NCBI GenBank assembly: GCA_018673485.1
Contig: JABHCP010000019.1
Coordinates: 1-47,691 of the forward strand
Source: Candidatus Uhrbacteria bacterium
Lineage (GTDB): Bacteria; Patescibacteriota; Patescibacteriia; UBA9934
DNA: 47,691 bases
Reading direction: 5' to 3'
Shown: piece by piece, positions 27,093 to 36,252 of the stretch
Position numbering within the stretch: position 1 is the first letter of the stretch
How the letters are laid out: every line of letters starts with the position of its first letter
The notes under the pieces: generated by a model
The model's database searches: none
What the model was told of the DNA's origin: nothing
Seen by the model: only the letters and a program-made list of their open reading frames with translations
Position numbers and translations under genes: made by a program

Positions 27093-27128
27093 GTTTCACA
27101 TATGCGACGATCGTCGAATAAGTGAAAC
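27093..27128. promoter_or_regulatory. 36-bp nested dyad
   Basis: GTTTCAC-ATATG-CGACGATCGTCG-AATAA-GTGAAAC, both arm pairs share one symmetry axis. Confidence 0.7.
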
Positions 27129-27181
27129 CTTTTAGCAACGCAATCGATCATATACGCAAAACAAAGTATAATGTGAACAAT

Positions 27182-27760
27182 ATGTTTTTCTTTAAACGCA
27201 TGCGCAATAAACGCGCACTAAATGTTCTCGTTGTAACAAACGCCCTCATCTTAATCGCGGGTGCAATGATGGGACCTATCTACGCGCTGTTCGTCGAGGA
27301 GATTGGTGGCAACTTGCTCGACGCAAGTATTGCCGGAGCAATCTTCGCGCTCGCCGCCGGAATGACGGTACTAATCGTTGGCCGTATCACAGACAAAATC
27401 AAACAACAGCGCTACGTTGTTATTTTTGGATACTTAATGATGGCACTTGGATTCTTTCTTTACCTTTTTGTAAATTCCATCTGGTTTTTGTTTGCCATTC
27501 AAATCATCATCGGTTTTGGTGAAGCAATCTACTCCCCCGCCTTTGATGCGATCTACTCAAAGCACACTACAAAACACCATGAAGGCCGCGAGTGGGCGCT
27601 TTGGGAGTCCATGATGTATTTCACAACAGCATTTGGAGCAATGGCCGGAGGATTGCTCGCCTACAACTTTGGCTTTAATGCAATATTCATCGTCATGGCC
27701 GGACTATGCATCATCAGCGCGCTCTACCTCACATTAATTTCAAAAAAGGTCCTAAAATAG
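27182..27760 (+). CDS. Half-size (about 6 TM) MFS-like protein
   Basis: MFFFKRMRNKRALNVLVVTNALILIAGAMMGPIYALFVEEIGGNLLDASIAGAIF; TATAAT just upstream. Confidence 0.85.
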   Translation: MFFFKRMRNKRALNVLVVTNALILIAGAMMGPIYALFVEEIGGNLLDASIAGAIFALAAGMTVLIVGRITDKIKQQRYVVIFGYLMMALGFFLYLFVNSIWFLFAIQIIIGFGEAIYSPAFDAIYSKHTTKHHEGREWALWESMMYFTTAFGAMAGGLLAYNFGFNAIFIVMAGLCIISALYLTLISKKVLK

Positions 27761-27890
27761 CCTAACCGCTAAAACTAGTTCAATAAAACCAGCACTTAAT
27801 GCTGGCTTTTGATTTAATCGTGTTCTTGTTGTAATCTATGACTGGAACAGTTCAAGATCCTTTCATAACCCCAGTCTCGGAGCAAACCAA

Positions 27891-28220
27891 GTGGCCGATC
27901 CTGCAAAATCACGCCAACCTGTTCGCGACCTCTCAGGAACCATCTCGGTTTCAGGAACCTGCTCTATCTGTCACAGGTACACCTCATGTGCTGTAGGTAT
28001 CTCGGACGAGGAAGATGCTATCATGGCATTTCGAGAGCAACACTACGACGAACAGGACGAAACAAGTGAACGTCACTTCTTCAAGGGCGAACCGACCGTC
28101 ACAAAATTCCCTGCTCGAGAACAACAGACCAGAGAACCCGACCCTGCCCTGAAATCACTTGCAAGATCGGCTCGTGATCGCTCCAATCGAGCAAAGCTCG
28201 CCATCGTACCCGGCAAATGA
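27891..28220 (+). CDS. 109-aa ORFan (GTG start) with Cys cluster
   Basis: GTCSICHRYTSCAVG; terminator CCCGCCcCCTC..GAGG..GGCGGGTTTT follows. Confidence 0.5.
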   Translation: MADPAKSRQPVRDLSGTISVSGTCSICHRYTSCAVGISDEEDAIMAFREQHYDEQDETSERHFFKGEPTVTKFPAREQQTREPDPALKSLARSARDRSNRAKLAIVPGK

Positions 28221-28249
28221 TGTTGTATTGAAGCATCATTGTCACCCGT

Positions 28250-28284
28250 CCCGCCCCCTCTTCGTGAGGTGTGGCGGGTTTTAG
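28250..28284 (+). terminator. Rho-independent terminator
   Basis: CCCGCCCCCTCttcgtGAGGTGTGGCGGGTTTT. Confidence 0.7.
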
Positions 28285-28295
28285 CTTGTATGCAC

Positions 28296-28326
28296 AAAAC
28301 CCGCGTATGAAAATTCAAAACGCGGG
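28296..28326 (-). terminator. Rho-independent terminator
   Basis: minus strand CCCGCGttttgaattttcataCGCGGGTTTT, directly after stop of 28327..28419. Confidence 0.75.
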
Positions 28327-28419
28327 CTACTGAACATATCGGGACCATGAGATAAAGATCGCTGCCAGCATGAGCAGCAGCAATCCTACCCAGTGATACC
28401 ATCGAGGTCGATCGTACAT
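28327..28419 (-). CDS. 30-aa single-TM microprotein
   Basis: MYDRPRWYHWVGLLLLMLAAIFISWSRYVQ*; GGAG 8 nt upstream; terminator abuts stop. Confidence 0.6.
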   Translation of the reverse strand: MYDRPRWYHWVGLLLLMLAAIFISWSRYVQ

Positions 28420-28477
28420 TCGATTCTCCATTGGGCCAAGGTGCTACCTCTAGACTATATCGATACGCCTCCTGTGT

Positions 28478-28957
28478 CTACTGGGAACTAAACTTTTTAT
28501 CAATTACTTCCATGGTTCCGCCTGGAACTTTTTCTCGCCAGGTTGTATCCCCTGACTCAATCAACCCCCTGATTTCTGTGCCGTTGAACCCTGGAACTGG
28601 GGAAATATTTTGTATTTCAGTGTTGTGTTTTGCAAACAATGCCTTCATGTCCTCGTCTCCGCTCCAAATCTTTGGATCTTCTGGATTTCCAGCAGCCTCC
28701 AAAACTTTATCCACCCATTCATCATCTGAATCGCAATCTGCAACATCGATGATTGTCGCATCAACAATATTCTCCGCTAGCAATGAAGCACTAATCATCT
28801 CGCGCACCTCATCAACTGTAAATAAATCATCTTCACGAGCGTCACCATGGCAAATTACAACAATAGGTTTGGTGCAAGACTGCGCCATACCCTGCACGAC
28901 CATTAACTGACCTGTGTGAAACGGTTGAAACCGTCCTGGAAAAATACATGTAGACAT
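28478..28957 (-). CDS. NMN adenylyltransferase-like nucleotidyltransferase
   Basis: MSTCIFPGRFQPFHTGQLMVVQGM; start corrected from track. Confidence 0.8.
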   Translation of the reverse strand: MSTCIFPGRFQPFHTGQLMVVQGMAQSCTKPIVVICHGDAREDDLFTVDEVREMISASLLAENIVDATIIDVADCDSDDEWVDKVLEAAGNPEDPKIWSGDEDMKALFAKHNTEIQNISPVPGFNGTEIRGLIESGDTTWREKVPGGTMEVIDKKFSSQ

Positions 28958-28961
28958 AAAT

Positions 28962-29059
28962 AATTGTTTAAATTGTTTAATCATTCGGGCTGACGCCCTT
29001 ATTTGTTTAAAATGTTTATTTTTCGAAGTAAACACTTTAAACAGCTTCATCACTTTAAA
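28962..29059. repeat. GTTTAAATT-type intergenic repeat, copy B
   Basis: see copy A. Confidence 0.65.
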
Positions 29060-29963
29060 TCTCTCCGAGTTTTCTATCCAACCCAAACGGCCTTTGCAAT
29101 TGCTTTGTTAGCTCTGCCATTTGCATTGGTGGAACATTGATTTGGCTCATGTCGATCGATCCGAGCTGCGATTCGTGACACGCCTTCAAGTATCCAATCT
29201 CTGACGGGTCAAAGCCGATTAACGTTGCAGCGACAGCATCGACTGCCACAGCATCAAATCCAGCTAGGACAACTCCCATCTCAACAGCACTACCTTGAAC
29301 TGGGCCATCACCCTGCATAGCCATAATACCATCAACGATGGCAACATCGCACGGGGCTTGTCGATAAAGTTCAGCGATACTTTCATGGTGCGCTTTTACG
29401 CCCTCTTCTTCCAACCACGGCCAGTGCGCCCACACACGCCCAGTAGCACTAATGCGCGATGGCACTATCCATGTTCCAGTCGTCCAAGTGTAAACTGATG
29501 CTGACATTCCAACTTCCTTGTGAACCTTCAAAGGTGCCAAAGAAATCTTAAACCCAGCATTCGCCGCAACCTTTGATCGACGGATTGGATTCCTAGACCC
29601 ATCCTCGCGAACAGTTTCACCGTCAACAAAATCATCTTCATTTAAATCAACAAGTTCGACTTGATGATACTCATCGAGCAAACGCTCGTATCCAAAGTGC
29701 TCAAACGCAGCCTTGGATCCTCGATACGCTGCGTCACCGATTTTCACTGGAGTTTTTGAATACGTCCGAATAACATCCAAGAGCCCACGGACCGCGTCAA
29801 CGTGAGTGCAAGCCAACTGATACTGACTATCAATCAAATTAACATGAACAAAAATCTCCTCAGCTTCGCGGCATTTAGTAATAAAATCATCACCAAGATC
29901 CTCAACAGCTTTACGAACCGTCAATCTTCGCTCACTCCCAGTATGTAATTTCACATCTATCAT
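29055..29963 (-). CDS. DUF362-family protein
   Basis: PVKIGDAAYRGSKAAFEHFG, FKISLAPLKVHKEVGMSAS, VAIVDGIMAMQGDGPVQG, LAGFDAVAVDAVAA. Confidence 0.85.
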   Translation of the reverse strand: MIDVKLHTGSERRLTVRKAVEDLGDDFITKCREAEEIFVHVNLIDSQYQLACTHVDAVRGLLDVIRTYSKTPVKIGDAAYRGSKAAFEHFGYERLLDEYHQVELVDLNEDDFVDGETVREDGSRNPIRRSKVAANAGFKISLAPLKVHKEVGMSASVYTWTTGTWIVPSRISATGRVWAHWPWLEEEGVKAHHESIAELYRQAPCDVAIVDGIMAMQGDGPVQGSAVEMGVVLAGFDAVAVDAVAATLIGFDPSEIGYLKACHESQLGSIDMSQINVPPMQMAELTKQLQRPFGLDRKLGEI

Positions 29964-30026
29964 GGCCCTAGTTTAGCATATCAGAAGACAGACGTCAGAC
30001 GTCAGAACCCAGATATAATCAAAGGC

Positions 30027-30055
30027 TGTGGATATCAGTTAAACTCCTGTCCACA
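30027..30055. repeat. 29-bp element (copy 2, inverted)
   Basis: TGTGGATATCAGTTAAACTCCTGTCCACA. Confidence 0.85.
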
Positions 30056-30094
30056 AGGAGTTGGACTCCCAGGGGGTAGGCTTCCTGTGGATAT

Positions 30095-30113
30095 ATTTGC
30101 ATACTATGCAAAT
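30095..30113. promoter_or_regulatory. Perfect inverted repeat ATTTGCAT-ACT-ATGCAAAT upstream of 30153
   Basis: 8-bp arms, 3-nt spacer. Confidence 0.6.
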
Positions 30114-30152
30114 TTTTTATAAGCTCAAACTAACTTCTACCCGAGGTCTACC

Positions 30153-30629
30153 ATGCCCCTTCCCTGGCGGCGCCCCGCGTTCGCACTTCAACCGCTACGC
30201 GTACTGTCAACTGGTCACATCGCGATAAGCCCATGTGAAATAGGATTCTTCGATCACGAAAATGGCATCGTGGATGTAGCAGAGAACCTTACACTGCTCC
30301 GGAGGGCAGGATTTGACATTCAGTTCGTAGAGCCAAGCCAAACGATTATCCAGCGCGGTAAAACAACGCGCGTCAATGTGATGCCAAGGTTTCGAGTGCT
30401 CATACCGCCCGAGGCGATCGCCGGGCTTTCGATTGAAGCGCCCACCCGTGTGAAGGAGCTCGCCTTCTTCCGCAACGGACTGCTCGTCATTTTCTCACGT
30501 GGCATCCGCTACTCGACCCCACTCCTCTACCCATACACCTTGGAACGAGCTCGTGAACTCCTTGCACTGGGATGCCCTCAAGGCTTGGTCCTAACTGAGC
30601 CATTGCGCTCGCACGTTCTCGGAGCGTGA
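30153..30629 (+). CDS. 158-aa ORFan
   Basis: Plus-strand ORF with own upstream region and terminator. Confidence 0.6.
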   Translation: MPLPWRRPAFALQPLRVLSTGHIAISPCEIGFFDHENGIVDVAENLTLLRRAGFDIQFVEPSQTIIQRGKTTRVNVMPRFRVLIPPEAIAGLSIEAPTRVKELAFFRNGLLVIFSRGIRYSTPLLYPYTLERARELLALGCPQGLVLTEPLRSHVLGA

Positions 30630-30642
30630 ACTCGCGCAAAAT

Positions 30643-30684
30643 GAAAAACACTCTACCGTCTCGCGGTGGAGTGTCCTTGCTTTT
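30643..30684 (+). terminator. Terminator, copy 1
   Basis: GAAAAACACTCTACCGTCTCGCGGTGGAGTGTCCTTGC. Confidence 0.8.
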
Positions 30685-30779
30685 ATGTAAATACCTACAC
30701 CATTGGAGCATTGACAAATCATCAAAAACTCGATAACCTTACTCGCTGCCCTTTTACCAACCCCCCACCCGAGGAAGCC

Positions 30780-31479
30780 ATGCTTCAACTCATCCTTTCT
30801 TCTACCGGCGAAGTGACCACCCTCCAACCTGGTGATAAGGCTGCGTTTGTAACGCACCCCCTTCAAAACCACAAGCGAGCCAGCTTGGTATTCTCTCGAC
30901 CGATCGACGGCAACGATTATGATGCTGATGTTCCAAGACAACGCCGGACGCCTCGAAGGCATCGGGCAACTGGACCGCAATACGCTCATCGGAATCGTGC
31001 GACTCCTGGCCGCCACCCACGGCATGAGCGCCAAGTGGCTCAATGATGATCACCGGACGCAGGTGATGGTCTTCAACACCATCGAGCCAGCGGTTAAGGT
31101 TGAAGTTCAAACCGACTGGAACCCAAACCTGTTCCTGCGCGTCGAGGATGTGGCCTGGGGTCAAGGCCAACCGCCTCATTGTGCGACGCGGCTCATGAGA
31201 GCCCTAAGTGGTGCTGGGATTACGTTTGTAGCCGAAACCCTACTCATCTACTGCTGGCATAGTTCATATACAATCATGCGTAAAGAACTGCCCGAAGGTG
31301 GCTCACGCATCATTACTTGGGATAAGTTTCGACATTACGAAGAAGGTGTCACTCTCCACGGAATCAAGGGCTATGGGCACAAGAGCCACAAACTACTCCT
31401 CGAGGCACTACGTGATCTCGGCATCGACCCAAACATGGACCTCACCGACTTCCCTTGGGATCAACTCCCGCGCGTGTGA
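30780..31479 (+). pseudogene. ORFan split by an apparent +1 frameshift near 30905-30925
   Basis: TTGACA-17-TAACCT promoter, GAGGAAGCC-ATG; frame A MLQLILSSTGEVTTLQPGDKAAFVTHPLQNHKRASLVFSRPIDGNDY, then coding-like frame continues as MLMFQDNAGRLEGIGQLDRNTLIG...QLPRV* (30919..31479). Confidence 0.55.
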
Positions 31480-31493
31480 GCGCACGCTAAAAC

Positions 31494-31535
31494 GAAAAAC
31501 ACTCTACCGTCTCGCGGTGGAGTGTCCTTGCATTT
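31494..31535 (+). terminator. Terminator, copy 2
   Basis: 38 bp identical to copy 1. Confidence 0.8.
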
Positions 31536-33318
31536 AAACGTAACCTCCGGCCTGAATGGTCCAGTATTCTCTGTACAGCCCACTTTCTTTAACTAGTTCT
31601 TCGTGTGTTCCTTGAGCCACAATTCGACCCTTGTCCATTACGATGATTTGATCTGCTTCCATGACCGTTGAGAGTCGATGAGCGATCACGAGTGACGTTC
31701 TTCCCTTCATGGCTTCTTTGAGTGCAGTCTGGAGTGCGTGCTCAGTTTTTGAGTCGAGCGCGCTCGTTGCCTCATCGAGAACGAGAATCGGCGGGTTCTC
31801 CAAGAATACGCGTGCGAGTGCGATTCTTTGCTTCTCTCCACCAGAGAGCTTCACTCCACGCTCTCCCACAATCGACTTATAACCTCCTGGAAGTTTTTTG
31901 ATGAAATTGTGGGCCTGAGCTCGTCGCGCTGCAGTCTCTACCTCCTTCATCGACGCTGACGGTTTGGCTAATCGAATATTATTGATTACTGAATCATGGA
32001 ACAGTAGATTTTCCTGCATTACAAATCCAACATTGCTACGTAAACTCTTCAACTTAAGATTTCGAATATCATGTCCATCAATTGTAATAGAGCCTTTGTT
32101 CGGATCATGGTAACGCAGCATCATCTGAGCAAGCGTTGACTTCCCCGCTCCGGACTCACCAACGATCGCAAACATCTGTCCGTCAGGAATAATAAATGAA
32201 ATTTTCTTAAGCACTTGGCGAGTATCATCATAACCAAAAGTGACTTTATTAAATACTACACGGCCGCTCACCTTCTTTAGGCCAATTGCGTCCTTTCTCT
32301 CACGAATCTCAGGCACTTCATTCCAATCCTTCAAAACTCTATCGAGCTCAACTAATGATTTCGATACTGTTGGCAGTGTTCCCATTATCATTTGAACTGA
32401 ACCAAATAAGAAGTTCGCAAACCCTAGGAACATTATCATTGTACCAAGCGTTGTAGCACCCTGAAGAACAAACCATGTACCAAAGCCAAAAATCAAAAGC
32501 CTACCGGATATGTAAATAGCGCCATACCCCGCCTCCACAGTTGCCCAAAGACGATTCACCTTCATCTGATACTTCCAGCTACTCGTATACATTGCCTTAA
32601 ACCGCTTCACTAAACTCAATTCTTTAGAAAAACTCTTAACCGTTGCAATATTTGAATACGCATCCCCAACAACTCCCGTAATCTTCTCCCACATCTTATT
32701 CACTCCATGCTGATGCTTTGCAGAAGCTTGTAGTTGTAGAGCACCAATAACCACGATTAAAGGAATGGGTACAAGCGCCACAATGGTCAATCGCCAGTCA
32801 ATGTATAAACCAACAACTAAAGCTGCACCAAAACGTGTTATTGCCTCCAGGTATGTTTTACTCGAGTTATAAGTGATGTGCCAAACTGAATTCCAAGCAT
32901 TATCAAAACGTCGCAACATCTCACCCGACTTCTCACTCTTAAATCTTTCCACATCTAACCCCAAGATCCTACCAAAAAGTTCTTGCAAAAAATCCATCAA
33001 GATCCAATTTCCAAAATACCAAGAAATGTACATGTACACGGCAGTGAAAGAAGTTTCAAAAATAACAAGCCCTCCCCAAATCAAGAGGAACGGAAGTATT
33101 ACTTTAAAGCCATCGCTAACCGTCATTGATAGCCCAGCTATTTCTATGATCGAATCAACAATTGACCCATAAATGTAAGGCTCAGCAACCGCTAACACTC
33201 CCAACAAACTTGAGAATATTATAAAGATAGGCCAATAATACCATCTCGCCTTAAGAGCTGGCTTTAGCATCCTCCAAATCTTCCTATATCTTATTTCTCG
33301 TTTTTCCTCCATAGACAT
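31534..33318 (-). CDS. ABC transporter, fused permease and ATPase (exporter type)
   Basis: TM domain; Walker A GESGAGKSTL; LSGGEKQRIALARVFLENPPILVLDEATSALD. Confidence 0.95.
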   Translation of the reverse strand: MSMEEKREIRYRKIWRMLKPALKARWYYWPIFIIFSSLLGVLAVAEPYIYGSIVDSIIEIAGLSMTVSDGFKVILPFLLIWGGLVIFETSFTAVYMYISWYFGNWILMDFLQELFGRILGLDVERFKSEKSGEMLRRFDNAWNSVWHITYNSSKTYLEAITRFGAALVVGLYIDWRLTIVALVPIPLIVVIGALQLQASAKHQHGVNKMWEKITGVVGDAYSNIATVKSFSKELSLVKRFKAMYTSSWKYQMKVNRLWATVEAGYGAIYISGRLLIFGFGTWFVLQGATTLGTMIMFLGFANFLFGSVQMIMGTLPTVSKSLVELDRVLKDWNEVPEIRERKDAIGLKKVSGRVVFNKVTFGYDDTRQVLKKISFIIPDGQMFAIVGESGAGKSTLAQMMLRYHDPNKGSITIDGHDIRNLKLKSLRSNVGFVMQENLLFHDSVINNIRLAKPSASMKEVETAARRAQAHNFIKKLPGGYKSIVGERGVKLSGGEKQRIALARVFLENPPILVLDEATSALDSKTEHALQTALKEAMKGRTSLVIAHRLSTVMEADQIIVMDKGRIVAQGTHEELVKESGLYREYWTIQAGGYV

Positions 33319-33356
33319 GCGACAATTATATCATAATGCGTTACAATTTTTTGTGT

Positions 33357-33860
33357 ATGAATATCGCAAACGAAATTAAACAAATCTGGAACTGGTTATT
33401 TTCAAAAAGAAGTGAGTTTTTGCAGCTTGGTTACAAGGACGCATTCATGGCACAAATCGTCATGGAAATTTTGCAAAATAATATTAAGCACGACTTTGAA
33501 TACTGCAAGCTCTATAAACTTGACCCAATTCATCCCGTTGATAATCGCGAGAATGCGATGCAGGCAACCAAGGATCGTGCTGAAAAACTTAAACCACACA
33601 AATCATTGCTATTGAAAAAGCGTAAATTATCAAAAGAAGACTTGGCTAAATACCTCCCCTCTGCGACTTACATGCGGGCGGTTCCGATGCAAGACAATCG
33701 ATACGTAACCTTTGAGGGCAATGGAAGAATAGCTGCACTCAAACAAGTATTCTCAACTGAGGATAAAATCGAAATCGAACTTGAAATCTTCCAACCAAAA
33801 CATAAACGACGAATTCAGAAAAAGATTAATAAACTACGTGCCATGCATGGGTTGGAATAA
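33357..33860 (+). CDS. Hypothetical protein with weak ParB-like motif
   Basis: YVTFEGNGRIAALKQVF; start uncertain (33336 or 33357). Confidence 0.5.
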   Translation: MNIANEIKQIWNWLFSKRSEFLQLGYKDAFMAQIVMEILQNNIKHDFEYCKLYKLDPIHPVDNRENAMQATKDRAEKLKPHKSLLLKKRKLSKEDLAKYLPSATYMRAVPMQDNRYVTFEGNGRIAALKQVFSTEDKIEIELEIFQPKHKRRIQKKINKLRAMHGLE

Positions 33861-33996
33861 ATGGCCGCCAGGCAATTTTACTTAATTCCCATTTCGAACA
33901 AAGAGAGAAATCTTCTCGTTTCGATCGAACTCAGAAGATCTCTCCTGGACGTCGAGATGGTGAACTATTATTTCACTTTCATTTGTGAGTTAATAG

Positions 33997-34029
33997 AAAA
34001 ACCGGTCGAGTATGCCTCGACCGGTTTTT
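33997..34029. terminator. Bidirectional terminator
   Basis: AAAAACCGGTCGAGtatgcCTCGACCGGTTTTT between convergent genes. Confidence 0.8.
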
Positions 34030-34040
34030 GAAATCTTAAT

Positions 34041-36134
34041 TTAGAAATTATCGTCAGGTGAACTTACCGACGCTATCGCGTCACTCACATCATAATCACT
34101 GGCGCTATCCACGTCATCTCCAAATGAATAGTTAGTGAAAAATGCATCTGAGATATCGTCGATCTGCTGATTCCAATCACTTCCATATAAGTCAGTTGCA
34201 ACCTCCTCAGAACCGATCGCTCGCAGCACACCGCCCTGCTCTACAGCATATACCGTATTCACAGTTTGGAACTTCACCATCTTTGTTCCTGGATGATACG
34301 TTACGTTCGCTCCCAACGGTGCATCTGCCATCACATCAGAATTTACCAAAATGATGTCATCAAAACTATCGTACCATGTGAAGTAAACTTTTGAGTTAGG
34401 AAAAGCGTGACGCATTCCAGCGCTGTCGTAGAAATAAACCGCGCGACAAGGATCATTAACACCTGTCGAATCAATGCACTGACTCTTGATTAATACCTCT
34501 GTATCCAAATCTGCAATATCAGTTATAACACCCGTCGAGCTATCGGACACCTCTGTAGTTGTAGTTTCAGTCGTTTCGGTAGTTTCGGTAGTTTCGGTTG
34601 TCTCTGTTGTTTCAGTCGTTTCGGTCGTTTCAGTTGCCGCACCAACTGTAATGGTGCTAGTTGACGCTGTTGTAGAATTACCAAGTGAATCATCACAAAT
34701 CGCATATGCCGAATATGATCCTTCAGCTCCAAACGTATAACTCTTAGTATACAGACCGTCGCCTTGATCATTCATGTGTCCCTGTGATGCACCATTTAGA
34801 TAAAGTAAGCACAGATCTACTTCTGACAGCTCATCTGTCGCCGTCACACTGAATGCTGTTAACTCATCTTGAATAGCTGAAATCGGTGTAACTGCAGAAA
34901 TTTCTGGCCCTGTTTCATCTGACAGAACTGTAACACTGGCCGCTTCACCTTCCACACCTGCGATATCGATCGCTCGAACTGAAACCTCGTGTGACCCCTC
35001 GCTTACCGTCAAGTCATATTCTGTCACATCTCCAATGTCAGTGTATCCAGCTCCATCAACATCAATTTCATAAGACTCAACCCCGTATTGATCAGTGGAA
35101 GCGTCCCAACTTAGTGAAATGGCTCCATCAGTTGAAGGAGAGTCTGAAGTTAGACCAGAAACCGTTGTCGGAGCTTCACTGTCAGTTGCGTAAAATATAG
35201 ATCTTAAATATGAAGTGTATCCAGCAATAAGCAAATCATCGCCAAAATATTCAACATCGACCAGCAGCTCTGACCCGGTCTCATCTGGAATATCCACACT
35301 CGTCCAAGTCGCACCACCATCGTCTGTAACATAAGCGACACTGGTGCCGACAACCGCTCCCACGGAACTTGAATAAAAATCAAAAGTTACAAATTTATTT
35401 GTGCTCACTCCGTCGAAAATCGTCCATGCCGCACCACCATTTGTCGTGTAATACAAACCGCTACCTGTGGCAACAATTCCATTCATCGTGCTTGAGTAAT
35501 AAGCATCATAGAATTCATTAGTTCCACCATATCTCCTAATTGGCCATGATGACCCACCATTTGAAGTATGAAGAATGGTCTCATTATCTCCAACAGTATA
35601 CACCTCATCAACGCTCAATATATGGATTGAATTTAGATCTTCTGTAACTCCACTGGGTTGCAACGTCCAAGAGTCACCTCCATTTAAAGTTTTATAAATC
35701 AGTCCACCATCACCAACAACCCAACCAATAGATGAATTAAACATCTCGATGTGAACCAGTTTGCTACTAATCGCAACCGACACATCGTCCCAAGTTACCC
35801 CTAAGTCATCCGTCTTAATAATGGTCCCATTCTCACCTACAGCTATAATCGAATTCTTATCTACAAATTGAACATCGTACAATTCTTCAGTTGTTGGTTC
35901 GTATACGACTCTATCCTCCCAATCACCATTGACAATCACCACGAAAGGCTCAGAACCACTTGAGTTAGTGATGAGTATTGCTCCAGTATCTGAGTCGAAA
36001 TAATCGACTCCAAAAACTTTTTGGCTTGACTCATTATAAAGCTTAGCCCAATCTGCCGCATTCACAGCCGAAACACCAACTACAAAAAATAACACTACTA
36101 AAAGTGGCACGGAAATATATCTCAATAATTTCAT
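34041..36134 (-). CDS. Secreted surface protein: BNR/Ycf48-like propeller, Ig-like domains, (ETT)n linker, CPR-type C-terminal domain
   Basis: 697 aa; repeated TxDxGxTW motifs; VYFTWYDSFDDIILVNSDVM...LGANVTYHPGTKMVKFQT. Confidence 0.75.
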   Translation of the reverse strand: MKLLRYISVPLLVVLFFVVGVSAVNAADWAKLYNESSQKVFGVDYFDSDTGAILITNSSGSEPFVVIVNGDWEDRVVYEPTTEELYDVQFVDKNSIIAVGENGTIIKTDDLGVTWDDVSVAISSKLVHIEMFNSSIGWVVGDGGLIYKTLNGGDSWTLQPSGVTEDLNSIHILSVDEVYTVGDNETILHTSNGGSSWPIRRYGGTNEFYDAYYSSTMNGIVATGSGLYYTTNGGAAWTIFDGVSTNKFVTFDFYSSSVGAVVGTSVAYVTDDGGATWTSVDIPDETGSELLVDVEYFGDDLLIAGYTSYLRSIFYATDSEAPTTVSGLTSDSPSTDGAISLSWDASTDQYGVESYEIDVDGAGYTDIGDVTEYDLTVSEGSHEVSVRAIDIAGVEGEAASVTVLSDETGPEISAVTPISAIQDELTAFSVTATDELSEVDLCLLYLNGASQGHMNDQGDGLYTKSYTFGAEGSYSAYAICDDSLGNSTTASTSTITVGAATETTETTETTETTETTETTETTETTTTEVSDSSTGVITDIADLDTEVLIKSQCIDSTGVNDPCRAVYFYDSAGMRHAFPNSKVYFTWYDSFDDIILVNSDVMADAPLGANVTYHPGTKMVKFQTVNTVYAVEQGGVLRAIGSEEVATDLYGSDWNQQIDDISDAFFTNYSFGDDVDSASDYDVSDAIASVSSPDDNF
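34558..34633. repeat. 9-bp tandem repeat encoding (ETT)n
   Basis: TETTETTETTETTETTETTETTTTE. Confidence 0.85.
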
Positions 36135-36252
36135 AAAATTTGATTAAATCTTGATGTAAGTATAATGCATTACACCCATAAAAACCATTAAAGCATAACG
36201 ACCACCCTCGCAGGAGGATGGTCAGTTCGTTGTTTAGCCTAGCACGCGGGTG

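Noticed and set aside
27000-27130. Replication origin
   Set aside because: One perfect DnaA box and A/T-rich DNA, but no box cluster and no dnaA/dnaN/rpmH nearby.
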